Source of the DNA: Bifidobacterium breve
GTDB taxonomy: Bacteria; Actinomycetota; Acidimicrobiia; IMCC26256; PALSA-555
Reading direction: 5' to 3'
NCBI GenBank assembly: GCA_945889545.1
Contig: CAMDCC010000143.1
Coordinates: forward strand, 1-7,603
DNA: 7,603 nt
Shown here: one piece after another, positions 1-5,702 of the stretch
Numbering within the stretch: the stretch's first letter is position 1
How the letters are laid out: the number at the start of each line of letters is the position of its first letter
The notes under the pieces: generated by a model
The model's input: only the letters and a program-made list of their open reading frames with translations
Database searches by the model: none
Told to the model about the DNA's origin: nothing
Position numbers and translations under genes: made by a program

Positions 1-266
1 CGAGTGCGACCGTCGACGGGCAACACCCGAGCCAGCACGACCTCGCGGCCGTCTTCGGCTTCGAAGCGCCCTTCCACGCGGGCCTCGGCAGCACCACTGC
101 GGACCAAGGTGGTGTCGGCGCGGCGACCGAGCAGCAGCTCGATGGCCTCGACGAGCAGCGTCTTGCCCGCTCCCGTCTCACCGGTGATTGCCGTGGCACC
201 GGGGTTCACGAGGATCGTGATGTCCTCGACGATCCCAAGGTCAGTCACGTGGAGCTCCCGAAGCAT
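1..266 (-). CDS. recN: DNA repair protein RecN, N-terminal 88 codons (cut by window edge)
   Basis: This frame opens with ATG at 266 and runs off the left edge without a stop, giving 88 residues. It begins MLRELHVTDLGIVEDI and has a Walker A motif GETGAGKT at residues 29-36, followed by a region with LLLGRRAD and VRSGAAEARVEGRF. That is the N-terminal half of an SMC-like ATPase head and is characteristic of RecN, which acts at double-strand breaks in recombinational repair in the cytoplasm. RecN is normally about 550-590 residues, so most of the coiled coil and the Walker B half lie outside the window. The start is 5 nt past the nadK stop with no clear Shine-Dalgarno, which suggests coupled translation. 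The order tlyA-nadK-recN is the standard actinobacterial one and supports the call. Confidence 0.93.
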   Translation of the reverse strand, partial: MLRELHVTDLGIVEDITILVNPGATAITGETGAGKTLLVEAIELLLGRRADTTLVRSGAAEARVEGRFEAEDGREVVLARVLPVDGRT

Positions 267-271
267 CAGCG

Positions 272-1141
272 CTACCGGTCCGCAAGGCCGAACTTGGCCT
301 TCAAGATCTGGTGGAAGTCGCGTGGACCGAACGTCACGAGGCGCGCCGGCTTTGGGCCCGCAGTGCAGGTGACGGTGTCGCCGAGCGAGAGCTCGCCGAG
401 CTCACGGCCGTCGAGCGTGAGAAACACGTTGCGTTCGACCACCACAGTGAACCGCAGCTCTTCGTCGGCATCGAGCACGAGCGATCGATCGAACAGCATG
501 TGCGGAGACACTGGAGTCAAGAGCAAGCAACGGTGCCGCGGCGACACAATTGGTCCCCGGGCGGAGAACGAGTACGCGGTCGAGCCGGTCGGCGTCGCGA
601 TGATCACGCCGTCGGCGGCATACGTTGTGAAAAAGGTCCCGTTGATGGCCACTTCGAGTCGGGCGAGGCGACCCGACCGCGTCTTCTCGATGACCGCCTC
701 GTTCAGCGCCCACCGTCGGCCCGCCGCCGGGCCGTCCGATGCGACGACGACCTCCACGACCATTCGCTCGTCGATCACAAAATCGCCCGCGAGCAGGCGC
801 TCCAGCGCGCGATCGAAGTCGGCCGGCTCGACCTCCGCGAGGTACGCCATCTGTCCGAGGTTCACACCCAGCACCGCGGCGCCGGTCTCGTAGACGAGAT
901 CAACGGTGCGGAGCATCGTGCCGTCGCCACCGAGCGAGATCACGAGGTCGAGACCTGCGGTGAACGCGTCGACCGGCACGGCGAACTCTTGCAACCCGCA
1001 GGCCGCGGCATCCGCGGCAGGCACGCGCACCTCAACGCCCCGTTGAACAAGCCATTCGGCGGCTCGCCGCGCCGCGTCGTGTGCGAGCGGGCGGCCATGA
1101 TGCGGAACGAGCCCGACAACGCGGACGGCGGGATTGCTCAC
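272..1141 (-). CDS. nadK: NAD kinase (ATP/polyphosphate-dependent)
   Basis: The protein has 289 residues with a GTG start. NAD kinase phosphorylates NAD+ to NADP+ in the cytoplasm and sets the NADPH pool. Family signatures are visible in order: GGDGT at 71-75 (nucleotide binding and catalytic Asp), GVNLGQMAYL at 92-101, the NE pair at 147-148, and TPTGSTAYS at 183-191, followed by GPIVSP and LLLTPVSPHML in the C-terminal beta-sandwich domain. Length is normal for the family. The segment after GSTAYS reads SARGP where most family members have SAGGP, a small variation. The GTG start overlaps the tlyA stop as GTGA and the gene ends 5 nt before recN. No Shine-Dalgarno is obvious, so translation is probably coupled to tlyA. 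Identity is very secure. Confidence 0.96.
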   Translation of the reverse strand: MSNPAVRVVGLVPHHGRPLAHDAARRAAEWLVQRGVEVRVPAADAAACGLQEFAVPVDAFTAGLDLVISLGGDGTMLRTVDLVYETGAAVLGVNLGQMAYLAEVEPADFDRALERLLAGDFVIDERMVVEVVVASDGPAAGRRWALNEAVIEKTRSGRLARLEVAINGTFFTTYAADGVIIATPTGSTAYSFSARGPIVSPRHRCLLLTPVSPHMLFDRSLVLDADEELRFTVVVERNVFLTLDGRELGELSLGDTVTCTAGPKPARLVTFGPRDFHQILKAKFGLADR

Positions 1142-1920
1142 AACGCCATCGCGATCTCGACGAACCGCTCGTTTGCGATGGCCGTTCCTTCATGACGAGC
1201 GCGCACAAAGAACTCACGGTTGCCATCGGCACCGCGTAGCGGCGAATCCGTGACGTCCACCACGACAAGTCCGGCCTGCGCGAGCCCGGCCGTCACTGTG
1301 ATGAGCACCTCGGCGTGGACGGCAGGATCGCGGACCACGCCGCCGCGACCCACGTTCTTGCGGCCAGCTTCGAACTGCGGCTTTACGAGCAACACCAAGT
1401 CGCCTTCAGCCGAAGTGCACTCGGCAAGCGCCGGAGCGACCGTCACCAAGGAGATGAACGAGAGGTCGGCGACGGTCACCGGGACGTCGCCACCGATGTC
1501 GGCCGGCGAGAGGCTACGTACGTTCATACGTTCGAGCACGGTCACTCGGGCATCTTCACGCACAGACCAGGCAAGCTGCCCGCGGCCGACGTCGACGGCG
1601 TACACATGCTCGGCGCCTCGCTGGAGCAGGCAATCGGTGAACCCACCCGTCGAAGCGCCCGCATCGAGGCCGCGCAGACCCTTTACCTTGATCTCGAAGC
1701 GGGAAAGAGCAGCATCGAGCTTCTCGCCGCCGCGCGACACGAAGCGCGGACCAGGCCCTTCCAGGGTGATGGGATCACCGGGCTGCACCTGCCGAGCTGG
1801 ACTCGCCGCCGGTGCGCCGCCGACCGCGACTCGACCGGCTGCAATCGCTTCCGCGGCGCGGGTGCGAGTGGCGACGAGTCCGCGACGCACGAGTTCGGAG
1901 TCGAGGCGGCGGCGGGCCAT
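1138..1920 (-). CDS. tlyA: TlyA family rRNA (cytidine-2'-O)-methyltransferase
   Basis: The protein has 260 residues and an ATG start. TlyA transfers a methyl group from S-adenosylmethionine to ribose 2'-OH of cytidines in 23S rRNA and, for the longer type II enzymes, also 16S rRNA; in mycobacteria loss gives capreomycin resistance. Residues 1 to about 52 form an S4 RNA-binding domain (RLDSELVRRGL, AAEAIAAGRVAVGG). A FtsJ-like fold follows with VSRGGEKL (61-68), the SAM loop GASTGGFTD (88-96), DLSFISL (152-158) and LVKPQFE (178-184). K67, D152, K180 and E236 line up with the K69-D154-K182-E238 tetrad I recall for M. tuberculosis TlyA. The N-terminus matches the mycobacterial type II form. The interdomain linker has Phe where the mycobacterial RAWV motif has Trp. 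There is no Shine-Dalgarno; the start touches the stop of a doubtful upstream mini-ORF. It overlaps nadK by four bases. Confidence 0.96.
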   Translation of the reverse strand: MARRRLDSELVRRGLVATRTRAAEAIAAGRVAVGGAPAASPARQVQPGDPITLEGPGPRFVSRGGEKLDAALSRFEIKVKGLRGLDAGASTGGFTDCLLQRGAEHVYAVDVGRGQLAWSVREDARVTVLERMNVRSLSPADIGGDVPVTVADLSFISLVTVAPALAECTSAEGDLVLLVKPQFEAGRKNVGRGGVVRDPAVHAEVLITVTAGLAQAGLVVVDVTDSPLRGADGNREFFVRARHEGTAIANERFVEIAMAL

Positions 1921-2018
1921 CAGGTTGGGTCGCAGAGCGCACGGTGACGGTGCCGACCGCGTTCAGGTCTGGCTCGGCGCGTCACAGGGGCTCCAACCGG
2001 GGGCGTCGCCAAGGTCAT
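1920..2018 (-). CDS. Doubtful 32-residue ORF between the HAD phosphatase and tlyA
   Basis: An ATG at 2018 opens 32 codons (MTLATPPVGAPVTRR..., Arg/His-rich) ending in TGA at 1922-1920, which shares its last base with the tlyA ATG (TGATG). This is a coupling-type junction, and M. tuberculosis has a small uncharacterised gene (Rv1693) in the same slot. Against it: no Shine-Dalgarno precedes the ATG, third-position G/C (about two thirds by hand count) is lower than in neighbouring genes, and no motif is recognisable. I could not compare it with Rv1693. The rest of the 110-bp gap (1921-2030) shows no tRNA, no convincing promoter and no strong terminator. It may equally be a leader for tlyA. Confidence 0.2.
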   Translation of the reverse strand: MTLATPPVGAPVTRRARPERGRHRHRALCDPT

Positions 2019-2030
2019 TCGGGATGCAGG

Positions 2031-2891
2031 CTATTCGGAGTCCGGGTTCTTCGGAGTTCCGGTTCCTTGGAGTTCCGGTTCTGCGGGGTTTGCAAACGCG
2101 GCCAGCAACGCGGGGACCAGCGCGCCGAGGTCGTCGCCGACGAATGCTGGCGCGGGATCGGGAATGGCCTCTCCCCCTGGTGGCGCGACCGCGGCAGTGA
2201 CGCCAGTGAGCACGAGCGCAAACGGCCAGCGGAGCGCGCTGGCCAACGCCCCATCGGACGACGGCCGGTCGCCCACCACGATCCCTGACGACCCCAGTCG
2301 CTCCCGCACCAGGTCGACCATCGGCGCTTCGGGCTTCCCCGCCACCTCGGGCTGGCGTCCTGCCGCCGTGGCGACTGCGGCGGTGATCGCACCGGACCCC
2401 GGCATCAGGCCACCTGGTACCGGATAGGTGGCGTCGAGGTTCGTGCTGATGAACCGCGCGCCGTCGCGCACCGCCCGCGATGCCCGGTCGAGCTCATCGA
2501 AGTCGAAGCTGCGGTGGAAGCCCACAACCACTGCTTCCGCGGGTGGACGGTCGACCGGCTGGAGCCCCTCGGCCAGCAGCGCCTCGGTCACACCGGGTCC
2601 CGCGCAGGCGAGCACGGGTGCACCCGGCGCCAACGACTCCGCGAGCAACCGCGCCGCGGCCAACGCGCTGGTGAGCACGTCGGCGGGAGCGGTCGCGACG
2701 CCCACCCGCTCCAGCTTGGCCACGACTTCGCTGATGGGCTGGCTCGAGTTGTTCGAGACGAAGGCCACGCGGACGCCAGCCGACCGGAGCTCTGCCACGC
2801 CGGCCACAGCGGCTTCGATCGGCTCGTCGCCGCGCCAGATCACCCCGTCGAGGTCGCAACAGATGAGCGGAGTCGCGCCCGGTTGCCCCAC
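2031..2891 (-). CDS. HAD-IIA family phosphatase (NagD/glycerol-3-phosphate phosphatase-like)
   Basis: The protein has 286 residues with a GTG start. HAD motif I is CDLDGVIWRG (12-21; nucleophile D13, acid D15). Motif II lies at FVSNNSS (44-50). A C2-type cap carries FISTNLDATYP (147-157) and PGSGAI (164-169). The lysine of motif III is K186 in AGKPEAPM, and motif IV is VGDRPSSDG (206-214). This is the NagD/PGP subfamily, which dephosphorylates small sugar or glycerol phosphates. Its position next to tlyA matches Rv1692, reported as a glycerol-3-phosphate phosphatase, so that is the best substrate guess. Motif IV differs from the common GDRLxTDI. The last 16 residues (271-286) are encoded entirely by a 16-bp tandem repeat and look like a non-domain extension. 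The start lies 1 nt after the TPR gene's stop with no Shine-Dalgarno, so reinitiation is likely. Confidence 0.88.
   Translation of the reverse strand: MGQPGATPLICCDLDGVIWRGDEPIEAAVAGVAELRSAGVRVAFVSNNSSQPISEVVAKLERVGVATAPADVLTSALAAARLLAESLAPGAPVLACAGPGVTEALLAEGLQPVDRPPAEAVVVGFHRSFDFDELDRASRAVRDGARFISTNLDATYPVPGGLMPGSGAITAAVATAAGRQPEVAGKPEAPMVDLVRERLGSSGIVVGDRPSSDGALASALRWPFALVLTGVTAAVAPPGGEAIPDPAPAFVGDDLGALVPALLAAFANPAEPELQGTGTPKNPDSE
2034..2081. repeat. Three-copy imperfect 16-bp tandem repeat at the 3' end of the HAD gene
   Basis: On the plus strand the units are TTCGGAGTCCGGGTTC (2034-2049), TTCGGAGTTCCGGTTC (2050-2065) and CTTGGAGTTCCGGTTC (2066-2081). Neighbouring units differ at two positions each. 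The array begins immediately beside the TAG stop (2031-2033) and encodes exactly the last 16 residues of the HAD protein. Because 16 is not a multiple of three, each unit is read in a different frame. None of the frames contains a stop within the array. Confidence 0.9.
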
Positions 2892-2892
2892 C

Positions 2893-3306
2893 TCAGGGCG
2901 CGTCAGAGATCGGCGCGTCAGAGATCGGCGCGTCAGAGATCTTGGCGAGGGCCTCGCGGTACTCCTCGAGGGGTCGCATGGCCACCGCGAGCTTCAGGTG
3001 ACGACGAGCACCGACGTCGTCTCCCATGCGTCGCCGCGCGAGTCCCAACCCGAAGTGGGCGTAATCGTTCACCGGATCAAGCTCGATGGCGCGCTCGAAC
3101 TCGGCACCGGCCTCGGTGAATCGACCGGAGCTGAAGTAGGCCCGCCCGAGCGCCTCGCGGACCGAGCCCTTGTCGGGCTCGTGATCACGGGCGCGCTCCA
3201 GTGCCACTGCGGCTGCGTGTGGATTCGCACCCGCGAGCAGCCGGCTTCCCTCTTGAAACGCCTCGTAGGCCTCGATGCCCGATGACGCGTCCTCTCGCTG
3301 ACTCAT
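2893..3306 (-). CDS. Small TPR-repeat protein (Rv1691-like position)
   Basis: The protein has 137 residues, starts at ATG 3306 and has a good Shine-Dalgarno (GAGGAAGG, 8-nt spacer). There is no signal peptide or membrane segment, so it is probably cytoplasmic. About three tetratricopeptide repeats are visible: roughly 12-45, 47-80 (ALGRAYFSSGRFTEAGAEFERAIELDP region) and 81-114 (HFGLGLARRRMGDDVGARRHL region). TPRs form helical scaffolds for protein contacts; no catalytic domain is present. The C-terminus is an unusual ISDAP x3 tail (123-137) encoded by a perfect 15-bp tandem repeat. It is the first gene of the minus-strand cluster and ends 1 nt before the HAD start. A TPR protein occupies the same place in M. 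tuberculosis (Rv1691), as I recall. Its partner and role are unknown. Confidence 0.85.
   Translation of the reverse strand: MSQREDASSGIEAYEAFQEGSRLLAGANPHAAAVALERARDHEPDKGSVREALGRAYFSSGRFTEAGAEFERAIELDPVNDYAHFGLGLARRRMGDDVGARRHLKLAVAMRPLEEYREALAKISDAPISDAPISDAP
2897..2941. repeat. Three perfect copies of a 15-bp tandem repeat at the 3' end of the TPR gene
   Basis: The unit GGCGCGTCAGAGATC (plus strand) occurs at 2897-2911, 2912-2926 and 2927-2941 without a mismatch. Read on the minus strand it encodes ISDAP three times, the last proline codon being completed by base 2896, directly before the TGA (2895-2893). The unit length is in phase, so gain or loss of a copy would only change the tail by five residues. 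The array ends six bases before the GTG start of the HAD gene. Confidence 0.95.
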
Positions 3307-3314
3307 CTCTCTGC

Positions 3315-3322
3315 CCTTCCTC
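3315..3322 (-). promoter_or_regulatory. Ribosome binding site of the TPR gene
   Basis: Minus-strand GAGGAAGG lies 8 nt upstream of the ATG at 3306. It is one of the clearest Shine-Dalgarno sequences in the window and supports this start, in keeping with the gene being first in its operon. Confidence 0.75.
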
Positions 3323-3416
3323 GCTTCGGCATGTCTCGGTGGCTTGGGGATCAGTGATTCGATGCTGGTACATCGTGCTCGCGAGACCGTATGCGAGACT
3401 CACCCAGCCTTCCGAC
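3323..3416. promoter_or_regulatory. Inferred divergent promoter region between the TPR and DUF1015 genes
   Basis: The TPR operon (minus) and the DUF1015 gene (plus) diverge from this spacer, so each should have a promoter here. I see no convincing -35/-10 pair on either strand. Visible structure is an 8-bp palindrome CTCGCGAG at 3378-3385 and a direct repeat GCGAGAC at 3381-3387 and 3393-3399 (12-bp period, about one helical turn), which could be an operator. The promoter call rests on gene orientation alone. Confidence 0.4.
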
Positions 3417-3424
3417 GAAAGGGA
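3417..3424 (+). promoter_or_regulatory. Probable ribosome binding site deciding the DUF1015 start
   Basis: GAAAGGGA lies 9 nt before a TTG at 3434. Together with the family's usual N-terminus (a few residues before FxGLRY) it favours TTG 3434 over the in-frame TTG 3344 and ATG 3362, which would add 30 or 24 residues of atypical sequence. Confidence 0.55.
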
Positions 3425-3433
3425 ACCGCACTC

Positions 3434-4642
<1,209 letters not shown>

Positions 4643-4646
4643 AAGC

Positions 4647-4688
4647 GGCTGTCCGGCGCTAATTGACTTCCCAGGTGGCGCCGGAGCC
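4647..4688. terminator. Candidate bidirectional terminator hairpin at the DUF1015/korB convergence
   Basis: Left arm GGCT (4647-4650) plus CCGGCGC (4653-4659) pairs with GCGCCGG (4678-4684) plus AGCC (4685-4688), giving an 11-bp stem with a 2-nt bulge and an 18-nt loop. It spans the korB stop codon and lies just past the DUF1015 stop. On the minus strand the stem is followed by a moderately U-rich stretch (GCTTCTATT), as expected for ending korAB transcripts; on the plus strand there is no T tract. GC-rich stems arise easily in such DNA, so confidence is moderate. Confidence 0.42.
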
Positions 4689-5702
4689 AAGCAGCGCGCC
4701 GAGGTCGGGCGGGCCTTGGCGTTCCGCCGCCATCACGAGCTGACGCTGCACCTCAGCTTCGTAGGTGGGCCGGGACACGTCGCGGAACACACCCACCGGC
4801 GTCGGAACTGTCGGGCGGTCGGCGATGCGCGACAGCGCGAACGCGAGCGTGGGGTCTTCGCGGTGCTCGTCGTGGACCAGCAGGGCTGCCTCGCCCACAT
4901 CGGCGACCTCAGCGATCTCGCACTCGCCGAACGCGTTGAGGACGACACCGTGCTGACCCTCGGCGCCGAAGCGGATCGGCTCGCCGTGTTTGAGATCGAT
5001 GAGCATCTCGGCGCGCACTTCCTTGCCCGTGACTGCCTCGAACGCGGCGTCGTTGAAAACGTTGCAGTTCTGGTAGAGCTCGACGAATGCGGTGCCCTGG
5101 TGCTCGTGGGCCCGGCGGAACATCTCGATCATGTGGTTGCGGTCCATGTCGTGGGTACGCGCCACGAACGTGGCTTCCACTCCAAGCGCGAGCGACACCG
5201 GGTTGAAGGGCGTGTCGAGCGACCCGAACGGCGACGACTTCGTGACCTTGCCAACTTCGCTGGTCGGTGAGTACTGGCCCTTCGTGAGCCCGTAGATCTG
5301 GTTGTTGAACATGATGATCTTCATGTTCACGTTGCGACGCAGCGCGTGGATCAGGTGGTTCCCGCCGATCGAAAGCGCGTCGCCGTCGCCGCTGATCACC
5401 CACACGTCGAGGTCGGGGCGAGCAAGCGCCACACCGGTGGCGAGTGCGGGTGCGCGGCCGTGGATGCCGTGCATCCCGTACACGTTCATGTAATAGGGGA
5501 AGCGTGCCGCGCAGCCGATGCCCGACACGAAGACCATGTTCTCGGGCTTCACGCCGATCTCGGGCAAGAAGAGCTGCATCGCCGACAGGATCGAGTAGTC
5601 GCCGCAACCCGGGCACCACCGAACTTCCTGGTCGGACTGGAAGTCTTTCTTGCCGAGCTTGACGATCGTGCCCGCTGGTTCCGTGGTGGCGTCGTCGGTC
5701 AC
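4659..5702 (-). CDS. korB: 2-oxoacid:ferredoxin oxidoreductase, beta subunit (probable 2-oxoglutarate type)
   Basis: The protein has 347 residues with a GTG start at 5702. It is the thiamine-diphosphate and iron-sulfur subunit that decarboxylates a 2-oxoacid to the acyl-CoA while reducing ferredoxin. WCPGCGDY (29-36) supplies C30 and C33; with C64 in SGIGCAARFPYY and C213 in QNCNVFN these match the four [4Fe-4S] cysteines of two-subunit enzymes. GDGDALSIGGNH (105-116) and the later FNNQIYGLTKGQ (132-143) form the ThDP/Mg site. Length is typical. The start overlaps the korA stop as GTGA and is preceded by GGGAG with an 8-nt spacer. The frame stays open further upstream into korA to 5984, but that part has no family similarity. 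The closest recalled relative is mycobacterial KorB (Rv2454c); 2-oxoglutarate is likely, though pyruvate cannot be excluded by eye. Confidence 0.94.
   Translation of the reverse strand: MTDDATTEPAGTIVKLGKKDFQSDQEVRWCPGCGDYSILSAMQLFLPEIGVKPENMVFVSGIGCAARFPYYMNVYGMHGIHGRAPALATGVALARPDLDVWVISGDGDALSIGGNHLIHALRRNVNMKIIMFNNQIYGLTKGQYSPTSEVGKVTKSSPFGSLDTPFNPVSLALGVEATFVARTHDMDRNHMIEMFRRAHEHQGTAFVELYQNCNVFNDAAFEAVTGKEVRAEMLIDLKHGEPIRFGAEGQHGVVLNAFGECEIAEVADVGEAALLVHDEHREDPTLAFALSRIADRPTVPTPVGVFRDVSRPTYEAEVQRQLVMAAERQGPPDLGALLGSGATWEVN

Noticed and set aside
311..1195. A 294-codon plus-strand frame opposite nadK
   Set aside because: It lies across an unambiguous NAD kinase, has no motifs and is an expected GC-rich shadow.
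1921..2030. A tRNA, small RNA or terminator in the gap before tlyA
   Set aside because: No T-loop consensus or cloverleaf was found, and only short 4-bp hairpins without a U tract are present.
1220..2200. A 326-codon plus-strand frame opposite tlyA
   Set aside because: It is Ser/Thr/Arg/Pro-rich with no domain and crosses the tlyA start, the gap and the HAD repeat array; a shadow of TlyA.
2034..2941. A CRISPR array suggested by the two repeat clusters
   Set aside because: The repeats are 15-16 bp, directly adjacent with no spacers, and lie in coding sequence.
3344..3433. A longer DUF1015 start at TTG 3344 or ATG 3362
   Set aside because: It adds 24-30 residues unlike the family, has no ribosome binding site, and occupies most of the divergent spacer; TTG 3434 fits better, though this is not certain.
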